Shown here in pieces: positions 1 to 7,547 of a stretch of 42,547 bases of DNA (position 1 is the stretch's first letter; each line of letters begins with the position of its first letter). Both the position numbers and the translations under genes were made by a program. This stretch comes from Pseudomonadota bacterium (GTDB taxonomy: Bacteria; Pseudomonadota; Alphaproteobacteria; Puniceispirillales; Marisalimonadaceae): contig JAQBXK010000015.1 of the NCBI GenBank assembly GCA_027625145.1, positions 1-42,547 of the forward strand, given 5' to 3'. Below the pieces are notes generated by a model. It was given only the letters and a program-made list of their open reading frames with translations, had not been told where the DNA came from and searched no databases.

Positions 1-1032
1 ATCTGTTAATACAACATTGGTGGCTGTTGCAGTTGTAGTAGCTTCATCTTTGTCTAAAGCAGTTGCTTTCAATGTAGTATCATTAACGCTAGTATCATAA
101 GCTGTAAGTAAAATATCTTCCCCTGTAGAATGAGTTAATATTATGTCTGTATTAGCAGTACTTAGCATTTCAGCAGAAATACCAGTGGTACCAGCAACTG
201 CATTGATAGCATCTTTAAGAAGTCTGAGATCAGAAGTATCTGTAATAGCAGCGCTTATACTTGCTGTATCAGTTCCATTTCCAAGAGTAAACGCTACCGT
301 TGTTGCTGCAGACAATGTACCTAATTTAAGTTTTGTTACTGCGGTTGCAGTAACGCCAGTATCAGCAGTTTTCGCATTTATATTAGAAGCTGCTGTTGCA
401 GCTGAGGAATTTGCAGCATTGGTAATTGTTGCTGATCCTATATAACCACTTACGGTTAAGGTGTGTGAAGCAATAGTATCTGCAGCACCATCTACAATAC
501 CAGACACTCCATTTGCCTGATAATTTCCAATTGCGGAAGATCTAGCATTATCAATTGAATAAGTGACTTTTTCATCCTCATTTGCGCCTATTTGGAATTG
601 TTTTGATGAAAAAGTTCCATCTAAAATTTTAGCACCGTTCCATGTTGTTTGGTTGGCAATTCTATCTATTTCAGCAATTAGTTGAGTGGCTTCTGCATTT
701 AAGAAAGTTCTGTCAAGCGCTCGGTTTGTATCGTTTGAAGATTGAACAGCTAACTCCCTAATTCTTTGAAGGATATTCAAAGTCTCGACGTGAGCACCCT
801 CTGATGTATCAATCAATTTTTGTGAATCTGTCGCATTCCTAATAGCTTGTGTTACACCCCTTACTTGAGCTTCCATTTTGCTTGCGATAGCCATTCCTGC
901 TGCATCGTCTTTAGCACTATTAATTCTTAGTCCTGAAGACAATCTCTCAATTGAGGTATCTAATTCTCTTCCAAACTTTGCCATATTAGCTGCAGAAACA
1001 ACCGCACCCATATTTGTATTTACACTACTCAT
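1..1032 (-). CDS. fliC: Flagellin, N-terminal part (gene runs off the left edge)
   Basis: Filament subunit exported by the flagellar type III system. The frame is open from an ATG at 1032 down to base 1, giving 344 residues with no stop, so the C-terminal D0/D1 region lies outside the window. The N-terminal D0/D1 domain is clear: ERLSSGLRINSAKDDAAGM near residues 29-47 and LQRIRELAVQSSNDTNRALD near 87-106. From about residue 195 a Thr/Ala-rich flagellin-IN-like segment starts (TLTVSGYIGSATITNAANSS), followed by a variable D2/D3-type region. AAGGAG lies 8 bases before the ATG. Upstream are a sigma-28-type promoter and a 5'-UTR hairpin. The LQRIRELAVQ stretch is of the gamma/beta-proteobacterial type. 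The product call is firm; the total length is unknown. Confidence 0.96.
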   Translation of the reverse strand, partial: MSSVNTNMGAVVSAANMAKFGRELDTSIERLSSGLRINSAKDDAAGMAIASKMEAQVRGVTQAIRNATDSQKLIDTSEGAHVETLNILQRIRELAVQSSNDTNRALDRTFLNAEATQLIAEIDRIANQTTWNGAKILDGTFSSKQFQIGANEDEKVTYSIDNARSSAIGNYQANGVSGIVDGAADTIASHTLTVSGYIGSATITNAANSSAATAASNINAKTADTGVTATAVTKLKLGTLSAATTVAFTLGNGTDTASISAAITDTSDLRLLKDAINAVAGTTGISAEMLSTANTDIILTHSTGEDILLTAYDTSVNDTTLKATALDKDEATTTATATNVVLTD

Positions 1033-1052
1033 TAAAATCTCCTTAAGTAATT

Positions 1053-1068
1053 GGTGCTTAAGTGCACC
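1053..1068 (-). promoter_or_regulatory. 5'-UTR stem-loop of the flagellin mRNA
   Basis: GGTGC-N6-GCACC forms a GC-rich stem in an otherwise AT-rich leader. Judged from the sigma-28-like element at 1080-1105, transcription would start near 1072, so this hairpin would sit almost at the 5' end of the mRNA. The AAGGAG ribosome site stays single-stranded about 10 bases downstream. Such end hairpins protect abundant mRNAs from RNase E; that role is inferred here. Confidence 0.55.
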
Positions 1069-1079
1069 TTCTGATAATG

Positions 1080-1105
1080 TTTACGACGGTGTAAAATTTT
1101 GTTTA
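1080..1105 (-). promoter_or_regulatory. Sigma-28 (FliA) type promoter for flagellin
   Basis: On the minus strand, TAAA is followed after 14 bases by GTCGTAAA. The enterobacterial consensus is TAAA-N15-GCCGATAA. Similar elements precede fliS, fliD and flgM here, and FliA is encoded in the window. The spacer is one base shorter than the classical one but the same as at fliS. Confidence 0.65.
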
Positions 1106-1423
1106 GAAAAAAAATTAATTTTTTCATATTTATAGCTTAAAATTACTATAAAGACATTTCATGAATAAAATATATTGACAGTAGTTTATCACTAATAACA
1201 TGAAATTGAGAGGCTTGTTGATAAGCCTTTATAAATGCTTCTTATATTGATCTGAGGCAAATGATATTTAAGAGATATAATAAAGCCCTAAATTTTGACT
1301 TATTTTTAAAATTTAGTAAGGATTTGACCTTAAAAAGAAAATCAATAATTTTTAATACAAATTGAAATATATTAATCTAAAGTAATTTTTTTATATAAAT
1401 TGTTTTAGGTAAATTTAAATATG
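1106..1423. other. AT-rich intergenic region between flagellin and fliD
   Basis: I see no convincing gene here. Two inverted repeats are present: a 6-bp stem AGGCTT/AAGCCT at 1211-1228 and a 9-bp stem CTAAATTTT/AAAATTTAG at 1288-1316. The second lies about 110 bases after the fliD stop and could end the fliD transcript, but it is AT-only apart from its closing pair and has no clean T-run after it. Confidence 0.4.
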
Positions 1424-3379
1424 TTAATTATCACTATTCCAAGAATCCATCATGTTTTTTAAGTAATCCCCGGTAGATTTTAAACTTGTAACAACTGATT
1501 CCATTGAAGAAAATTGTTTTTTATACCTTACTGTAAGCGATTCAACTTTTTCATCTACACTGATTAAGTCCATTTTCAAGTCAAGTAAATCATTTGAAGC
1601 AGTAGTCTCTGATTTATTTAAAGTTCCTTTTGAGGAAAGGCTATTATCAATATAATCAGTGAGTTGATCTATCAAACTTTTACCAAAGTAGATGTAAGCG
1701 CTTGATACAGTTTGTGCCTCTGTAATTTTTATACCTGCTGTATTTGCAGCAGTTCCACTAGAGACATAATAAGTATTTCCTGACGCATCTGTTGTTGAGG
1801 TCATTGCTAACCCGTCCAATTTTACTGAACTACCATCATTAATATAAGAATATTGTCCTGGTGTTGGGTTAGATGTGGCCATAGAACCTTCAACTTTTAA
1901 ATAAGACGATCCAGAACTAAACATTGTATTAAAAATTGCATCAAATACCGTTGAGTCTAAATCAAATTGAGAATTAAATGTTTTTTCATTAATAGTTAAT
2001 GTACCATCCATTTCTGTTCTAACGCCTAATTCTGATAAGTATAAATCTTTACTTCCATAACCGACAATTGCTCCAGTTGTTATAGAGCTGATTTTATTTA
2101 CTAAACTTTTAACAGCAACATTTTTTGATAGCGGCCCAGCTTCAACTGTATCTGAGCCTTGTCTTGTTAATTCATTTAAAGTAACTCTAGTATCGTTTAA
2201 AACATCTACAAACTCTTTAAGTGATGTCAAAGCACTTGTTTTATCTAATTGAGATGAAACTCTAAAAGAACTTGCTGTTACTGAAGTAATTTTGAATTCA
2301 TGACCGTCAAATAAATCTGTAATTGTATTTGAAGATCTACTTACCGTAACTCCATCTACAACTAAATATGCATCCGTTGCTGCAGTTTTTTGATGGCTTG
2401 AATTATCTGAAGTAGTATCAAAAGTAGATAGGCCTGTATCACTTGCATCTTCAGATACTGAAATTTTTATAGCATTGTTCACACCAGTTTCAGTCCTTAC
2501 GACTAGCGAATAAGTTCCATCACCCTTATTTAAAATACTTGCAGCAACACCCGTTATGCTGTTCAAATTAGAAGCTATACTAGTTAGGTTACCAGAACCC
2601 GAGCCTATTGTTAAGGTTGAGCTTGTACTTGCAGTGTTAGGACCAAAATCAGAAGCCACATGACCAATTTTGACATTGCCTGTCCCAACAGTAGAGCCAG
2701 GAGTAATGCTTGTAACAGACTTGAATACTTTAGTTGTTGTAACTGCAGCTCCATCACCACCCCCATTAATGGTTTCTGTTAGGGCATTTCCAGCCATATC
2801 TGTTCCCACAATTGTAAATGAAGCAGATGACTGATCACCACCTGTTGCAGTTAAGATTCTTACCACACCGCCAAGATTAGAGTGAGCAGTAGGCGTTCCT
2901 AAAGAAGTAGACGCTGTGACTGAAGTGGTGTCATTAAATAAGGAATCATCATCAGTAGCCGTACCATTAGTAATCCAATTACCAAAATCAACAGTTATTG
3001 AGCCACTACCAATATTTTCAGAAGTTGAGGTAAAACCTGAAAACTCTAATGTTTGAGGCGTTGCTAAAGTAGAAACTGTAACGTCAGAGCTAAAAGTTTG
3101 AGCTAGGGCTGGATTAGAAACTGAAATAGTATTTAGAGTACTTGCGCTCGACGTGGATAATTTTGTTTTATTGGCTAATGCTGAGGTGTTTGTTTTTAGG
3201 AGGTTTAATTCGCTGGCGACAGTACCTAGTGATGAAATTTCTAATGTCTTAAATTCAACATTTTCATTTATTTTATCTTTTTCCGGCGTAGTTTCTGCTT
3301 CAACAAGACTATCAACAATTTGAGTAATGTTTAATCCACTACCACCTTGATTTATTGCACTTAAATAGTCAACTGCCAT
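1424..3379 (-). CDS. fliD: Flagellar filament cap protein FliD (hook-associated protein 2), enlarged
   Basis: FliD caps the growing filament and folds incoming flagellin. The N-terminus has the family pattern (GSGLNITQIVDSLVEAETTP, about residues 13-32, then a segment ending near residue 80 with an amphipathic coiled coil). The C-terminus has the FliD_C pattern ending in KKQFSSMESVVTSLKSTGDY. At 651 residues it is well above the usual 450-500. The extra length includes a module at about residues 155-243 (TIVGTDMAGNALTETINGG, KVFKSVTSITPG, VKIG) that is the same repeat seen seven times in FlgK. It is transcribed alone, away from clcA, from overlapping sigma-28 and sigma-54 elements. No strong Shine-Dalgarno is visible. 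Confidence 0.95.
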   Translation of the reverse strand: MAVDYLSAINQGGSGLNITQIVDSLVEAETTPEKDKINENVEFKTLEISSLGTVASELNLLKTNTSALANKTKLSTSSASTLNTISVSNPALAQTFSSDVTVSTLATPQTLEFSGFTSTSENIGSGSITVDFGNWITNGTATDDDSLFNDTTSVTASTSLGTPTAHSNLGGVVRILTATGGDQSSASFTIVGTDMAGNALTETINGGGDGAAVTTTKVFKSVTSITPGSTVGTGNVKIGHVASDFGPNTASTSSTLTIGSGSGNLTSIASNLNSITGVAASILNKGDGTYSLVVRTETGVNNAIKISVSEDASDTGLSTFDTTSDNSSHQKTAATDAYLVVDGVTVSRSSNTITDLFDGHEFKITSVTASSFRVSSQLDKTSALTSLKEFVDVLNDTRVTLNELTRQGSDTVEAGPLSKNVAVKSLVNKISSITTGAIVGYGSKDLYLSELGVRTEMDGTLTINEKTFNSQFDLDSTVFDAIFNTMFSSGSSYLKVEGSMATSNPTPGQYSYINDGSSVKLDGLAMTSTTDASGNTYYVSSGTAANTAGIKITEAQTVSSAYIYFGKSLIDQLTDYIDNSLSSKGTLNKSETTASNDLLDLKMDLISVDEKVESLTVRYKKQFSSMESVVTSLKSTGDYLKNMMDSWNSDN

Positions 3380-3415
3380 AACTTAAACCAATTATCTAAT
3401 AAAACATTAATATTA

Positions 3416-3442
3416 TTAACGTCTGTATTAATGCAAACTTTA
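3416..3442 (-). promoter_or_regulatory. Sigma-28 promoter for fliD
   Basis: The minus strand reads TAAAGTTT, 11 bases, GACGTTAA. The -35 is a perfect match to the classical FliA element, the -10 is close to GCCGATAA, and the spacing is exact. It lies 37 bases before the fliD ATG. Confidence 0.8.
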
Positions 3443-3446
3443 TGCC
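3432..3446 (-). promoter_or_regulatory. Sigma-54 type -24/-12 element overlapping the fliD promoter
   Basis: The minus strand reads GGCATAAAGTTTGCA, which has the invariant GG and GC 10 bases apart. It shares the GGCAT...TTGC core of five other sites in this window. It overlaps the sigma-28 -35 box, so both holoenzymes could not bind at once. Confidence 0.6.
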
Positions 3447-3475
3447 CAATTTTTTAGTTTTTTTTTATTCATATC

Positions 3476-5212
3476 ATGATACAATCAGATATGATAAAAA
3501 AGAACACTCAGTTTTCATCCTTGTTGGTTACTAATTTTGCGCTTGTAATTGTTGCAATTATTACAGGGTTAATAGTATCCTGTGTAGCTCAGTTTTTTAT
3601 GTTTTCAGGAAAAAAGGTTTTTGAGTTAACTCATAATGTGTCAGATTATAACTTTTTAAATTTTACTATATTTGAGCAGCAATTTAATTTTATACCAATG
3701 ATAATTGCCATTATAGCATCATTGTTAATTGGATTATTAATAAAAATAAAGAATATTGATCGTTGGCATGGCCCTGCTGATACTATTTACGCAGCTCACC
3801 AAATCAGTGGACAATTGGATGTTCAAAAAGGTTTTCTATCCACTTTAGCTTCTCTAATTTCTATCGGCGGGGGTGCCTCAGTTGGCATTTATGGTCCACT
3901 AGTTCATTTTGGTGGAACTTTTGCTGCTTTTATGCGCAGATTAAGTTTTATGCCTAAAATACCGCATGACATTATAATAGGTAGTGGTGTTGCTGCGGCA
4001 ATTTCTGCTGCATTTGGAGCGCCCTTAGCTGGAATTCTTTTTGCCCACGAGGTTATTATAAGACATTTTTCTAAAAAAGGGGTGGCGGCAATTGCTTTAT
4101 CTTCTGTTTCTGCAAATTTTTTAGCTATTGAACTTGACGTAGTGACCTACCCCCTTAGATTTAATGAAAATGATTTTGATTTATTAAGCTCATTACCTGG
4201 CTTAACTGTTATTGGTATTATCTCGTCTGTTGTAGCTATTTTTTTTATGAAATCTCTCCTGTTTTCTGGAAAATTATCTTCCATGATAAATATTCCTTTA
4301 CATTATAAACCACTAATTCCAGGAATATTATGCGGTTTATTTGGGATTTTCTTACCCATTGTTATTGGTCTTGGTTCAGATGGTATTATGAGTTTTATTA
4401 CAATTGAGCATACCTTTTTATTTTTACTAATTGCATTAATTATTAAAGTGTTATTAACCTCTTCTTGTATAGGTTTTGGATTATTTGGTGGCATATTCTC
4501 ACCAGCATTATTTATTGGAGCTGCTACAGGTGCTTTAGTATTTAATATTCCTTTTTTAGGAGAGAATATCTCTTTACTTTCAATTTTTGCAGTAACAGGT
4601 ATGGCTGCAGTTTCTAGTTCTGTTATTGGAGCTCCTATTACAGCTATAATTCTAGTACTAGAGTTAACTGGATCTTATAATTATGCTATTGTTTCAATGC
4701 TTCCAATAGGTATATGTAATCTAATAACATATATATCCTTTGGAACGAGTTTCTTTGATGTCCAACTACAAAACAGAAATATATTAATCAACAAAGGAAG
4801 AGAGCATATACTTCTAAGCCAAAGTAAAATACTAGACTATATAGACAAGAAATATACTTCATTAAATAGGACTATGACAACTGACAATGTTATTAAAACT
4901 CTTAAAAAAAATAAAACAACCGAAGGGTATTTTATTGATCAAGATAATAATTATCTTGGTAAGATAAATATTATTAATCTTATTAATAAAGGCTCAACAG
5001 AAGCTTTTTTACTTAAAGAAAAAAAACATATTATTTTAAAACCAAATGATAGCGTTTTAGAAACAATTGAAAAATTATCTGAATTCGTTGGTGAAAGCAT
5101 TCCAATAGTTGATAATAAAAATAACAAATTATTAGGTATTATTTCTGAAAATGATGTTCTTAAAGCCTATATAAATTTATCAGATCAAATTAAAAATATT
5201 GAAAAAAAATAA
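3476..5212 (+). CDS. CLC-family anion channel/transporter with C-terminal CBS domains
   Basis: Inner-membrane protein of 578 residues with about ten hydrophobic helices, moving chloride or a related anion. Family signatures are GGGASVGIYGPLVHFG (about 132-147) and GFGLFGGIFSPALFIGAATG (near 335-355). Two CBS-like domains follow from about residue 465 to the end (GKINIINLI; SIPIVDNKNNKLLGIISENDVL). At the GREGP position, which carries the gating glutamate of CLC antiporters, this protein has GIYGP, with Tyr139 in place of Glu. No ribosome site is obvious; ATG 3476 and the in-frame ATG 3491 are both possible. It is unrelated to the flagellar genes around it. Confidence 0.88.
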   Translation: MIQSDMIKKNTQFSSLLVTNFALVIVAIITGLIVSCVAQFFMFSGKKVFELTHNVSDYNFLNFTIFEQQFNFIPMIIAIIASLLIGLLIKIKNIDRWHGPADTIYAAHQISGQLDVQKGFLSTLASLISIGGGASVGIYGPLVHFGGTFAAFMRRLSFMPKIPHDIIIGSGVAAAISAAFGAPLAGILFAHEVIIRHFSKKGVAAIALSSVSANFLAIELDVVTYPLRFNENDFDLLSSLPGLTVIGIISSVVAIFFMKSLLFSGKLSSMINIPLHYKPLIPGILCGLFGIFLPIVIGLGSDGIMSFITIEHTFLFLLIALIIKVLLTSSCIGFGLFGGIFSPALFIGAATGALVFNIPFLGENISLLSIFAVTGMAAVSSSVIGAPITAIILVLELTGSYNYAIVSMLPIGICNLITYISFGTSFFDVQLQNRNILINKGREHILLSQSKILDYIDKKYTSLNRTMTTDNVIKTLKKNKTTEGYFIDQDNNYLGKINIINLINKGSTEAFLLKEKKHIILKPNDSVLETIEKLSEFVGESIPIVDNKNNKLLGIISENDVLKAYINLSDQIKNIEKK

Positions 5213-5230
5213 AGTTTATTAAAATTAACC

Positions 5231-5256
5231 TAAAAATTTTTTTTTGAAGTCGTTTG
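5231..5256 (+). promoter_or_regulatory. Sigma-28 type promoter for fliS
   Basis: TAAA, 14 bases, GTCGTTTG. Spacing and GTCGT core match the flagellin promoter. The element lies 30 bases before the fliS ATG. Confidence 0.5.
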
Positions 5257-5286
5257 TATTAATGAGTTCAAAATAAGGAGTGTTTA

Positions 5287-5679
5287 ATGAATTATCATGC
5301 GATGATGAAAGAATATAAAGCTGTAGATGTTCATTCAAAACTAGAAGAGGCTAAACCTCATGAATTTATAAAAATAATATTAAATGAGCTTCTTAGTAAT
5401 ATGAAAACTTTATCATTCTCTATTAAAAAAGGGCCTAATGTATCAGACATAAAGTCTAAGGCGTTTAGCCAAAGTTTATCGTCAATAATAGTGCTACAGT
5501 CTAGTCTTGATTTTGAAAGAGGACAACCAATTGCAGGCAATCTAAATGATTTATATTCTTATTGTAGGCGTGAAATTATTAAGGGTTTTAAAGAGCTTAA
5601 ATCAGACGGGATTGACTCAGCAATATTAGTGATTACTGACATTTTTGAAGCATGGGTAGAAATTGGGAAAAAAAATTAA
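5287..5679 (+). CDS. fliS: Flagellin export chaperone FliS
   Basis: A 130-residue helical protein that binds the flagellin C-terminus in the cytoplasm before export. Family features are the N-terminal MNYHAMMKEYKAVDV, the AKPHEFIKIILNELL helix, SSLDFERGQPIAGNLNDLY (about 81-99) and YCRREIIKGF. The start has AAGGAG 7 bases upstream. It is followed after 35 bases by an unknown gene on the same strand. In most genomes fliS lies directly after fliD; here the anion transporter separates them and the strands differ. Confidence 0.93.
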   Translation: MNYHAMMKEYKAVDVHSKLEEAKPHEFIKIILNELLSNMKTLSFSIKKGPNVSDIKSKAFSQSLSSIIVLQSSLDFERGQPIAGNLNDLYSYCRREIIKGFKELKSDGIDSAILVITDIFEAWVEIGKKN

Positions 5680-5714
5680 AATACACCAACTAGTCAGTTG
5701 AAATACATATTTCC

Positions 5715-6245
5715 ATGAACTATATTAACAATAATATTTTTAATGGAACAATTGATATGTCGAAATTTTGTCCTGAATGGGTTTTTTCTTTATGTTGTGC
5801 TCAAACAGCTAAAGACTTTTTGAGTACTAATAATACTATAAACGTTATATCCAAAAAGTTTTCTACTGAAATTTCAACACGATATAATGAAGTAAAATTT
5901 GAAGAAATTTCTGATGCTAGTGAAAAAATCCTTCAATTTCTCTCTGAGATAAATGCACAGGAAGAAGCTGTTAATTTTTTAAATGACTATATCTTTAATC
6001 GTATAAGTTTTAACGCTAATGGAAGTGAAAGAAAGATTAAAAATATGTTTTCATCTGCGTTTGATCCGGAAAAGGTAAAAGAATATAATTCTCAAAAAAC
6101 CTTAAAAATGTTCAGAGCTTACATATACAGTATTAGAAATAATTTAATGGGAAAAGCAACACCTGGTTGGGTTATAGATGAAGTAGAAGATATTGATTGG
6201 TTAGGAGAATTATTCAATCAAGATGTTAATATAAAAGATTTATAG
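5715..6245 (+). CDS. Unknown protein downstream of fliS
   Basis: A 176-residue protein that I do not recognise. It has no signal peptide or membrane segment and is predicted soluble, mostly helical and acidic at the C-terminus (DEVEDIDWLGELF). Features include CPEWVFSLCC near residues 19-27 and NLMGKATPGWVIDEVED near 150-165. It lies 35 bases after fliS and probably shares its transcript, then ends 2 bases before the convergent flgL stop. Its place suggests a late flagellar or filament-related cytoplasmic role, which is inference only. Confidence 0.75.
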   Translation: MNYINNNIFNGTIDMSKFCPEWVFSLCCAQTAKDFLSTNNTINVISKKFSTEISTRYNEVKFEEISDASEKILQFLSEINAQEEAVNFLNDYIFNRISFNANGSERKIKNMFSSAFDPEKVKEYNSQKTLKMFRAYIYSIRNNLMGKATPGWVIDEVEDIDWLGELFNQDVNIKDL

Positions 6246-6247
6246 AG

Positions 6248-7528
6248 CTATCTTAAAAACTCAAATAAATTTAAACTTGATATTTTTACAAAAGCTTGCT
6301 GACTTGCTTGCAAGCTAGTGATCTTAGATTGCATCTCTGTTACCAAGACAGCTAAATCTGCATCTACTAAATTACCAATATCTTTTTGAATAGCAATGTC
6401 TCTTTCAGCTAATGTTTCTCTTTGTCTATCAAGCAAGTTTAATCTTGCACCTACTTTTCCTCTAAAATTTGCAATGTGTACTTGTGTTTCTGCAATATTA
6501 TTTAGTTGAGACGACGTTAACTGTTTTGAGTTATATAAAGTTTGAGATTTTCCTAAAATATTTCCACCTGAATCTGTAACGTTTAATACTATATAAGAAG
6601 TAGGATCTTTTTGAGCATTTTCCATTCCCTCAATCTCTAAGTTTTCAATTTTAATCAACCCTTCTTGATTACTAGTAAGTTTTATTTTTCCTTCTGTTGT
6701 AGATAAGGAAGCGGTTATACCTATATTAGCAGCATTAATTTTTGTAATGATATCAGTTGGGTCATCACCTACTAACTCTGAGGTTATAGAAGCTGTTCCA
6801 TCATTTCCTGTAATATCAAATTTCCATTCACCAAAATTATTATTTTTTATCTCAATTTCAGCACTTGTGGGCGCTTCTAGAGCATGAACGGATTGTGCAG
6901 CAGTTCTAATTGAATGTGACATATTTTCTAACATAGTAAACATAGATATAGCTTTATTTGAACCTATTTTGATGCTTTCAAATAACGAACCACCATCTAA
7001 ATTTGTTTCTACAACCATACTTTCAGAAATACCTAATGAGGTAATTCCTCGATCTCCTTTATAATTAATTGCACCTGAAATATCTTTTACAAAAGGTTGG
7101 ACTTTACTTTTATATCCACTAAATAAAAAAGCACCTGTAGCATCTTGTTGATTGGCTAGACCAAGAGCTTGTTCTTTCATTTGATCTAACTCAATAGCAA
7201 TTGCTTCACGATCTGACGCTCCAAGAACATCACTTGATGCCTGTATCATTAATTCATTTGCTCTAATGATAATATTAGTAAGGTTTTGTAGGTTAGCATC
7301 AATAGTCTTTAAGCGTGAGTCTGAATTATTTACATTTTTAACATATTGATCTAACTGCTCTTTAACAACTTTAAAACCAGAAAGTTCAACTGAACCAACT
7401 GGGTCATCAGAGGCTACTAAAATATTTTTTCCACTAGAAATTTTACCCTGAATTGTTTGAAGGTCAGAGTTTATATCAGAGAATTGTTGTACCTGTCGTT
7501 GGTTAAATAATTTACTACTAATTTGCAT
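6248..7528 (-). CDS. flgL: Hook-filament junction protein FlgL (HAP3)
   Basis: FlgL joins FlgK to the filament. The protein has 426 residues with flagellin-like N-terminal helices (SDLQTIQGKISSGKNILVASDDPVGSVEL, quoted in part as GKISSGKNILVASDDP, about 30-45) and a C-terminal coiled coil ending in SSLNLFEFLR. The central part is beta-rich and moderately longer than the roughly 320 residues of enteric FlgL. It follows flgK by 19 bases with AGG before the ATG, and is the last gene of the flgB-L block. Confidence 0.95.
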   Translation of the reverse strand: MQISSKLFNQRQVQQFSDINSDLQTIQGKISSGKNILVASDDPVGSVELSGFKVVKEQLDQYVKNVNNSDSRLKTIDANLQNLTNIIIRANELMIQASSDVLGASDREAIAIELDQMKEQALGLANQQDATGAFLFSGYKSKVQPFVKDISGAINYKGDRGITSLGISESMVVETNLDGGSLFESIKIGSNKAISMFTMLENMSHSIRTAAQSVHALEAPTSAEIEIKNNNFGEWKFDITGNDGTASITSELVGDDPTDIITKINAANIGITASLSTTEGKIKLTSNQEGLIKIENLEIEGMENAQKDPTSYIVLNVTDSGGNILGKSQTLYNSKQLTSSQLNNIAETQVHIANFRGKVGARLNLLDRQRETLAERDIAIQKDIGNLVDADLAVLVTEMQSKITSLQASQQAFVKISSLNLFEFLR

Positions 7529-7547
7529 TTATTCTTACCTATATGAT

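Noticed and set aside
143-445. Plus-strand frame of 100 codons within the flagellin gene
   Set aside because: It is an antisense shadow of the Thr/Ala-rich flagellin region. Several similar Val/Ala/Pro-rich plus-strand frames inside flgE and flgK (for example 18243-19037 and 19845-20126) are shadows too.
1211-1228. AGGCTT/AAGCCT hairpin as a terminator
   Set aside because: There is no T-run after it in the direction of fliD transcription, and no plus-strand gene ends there.
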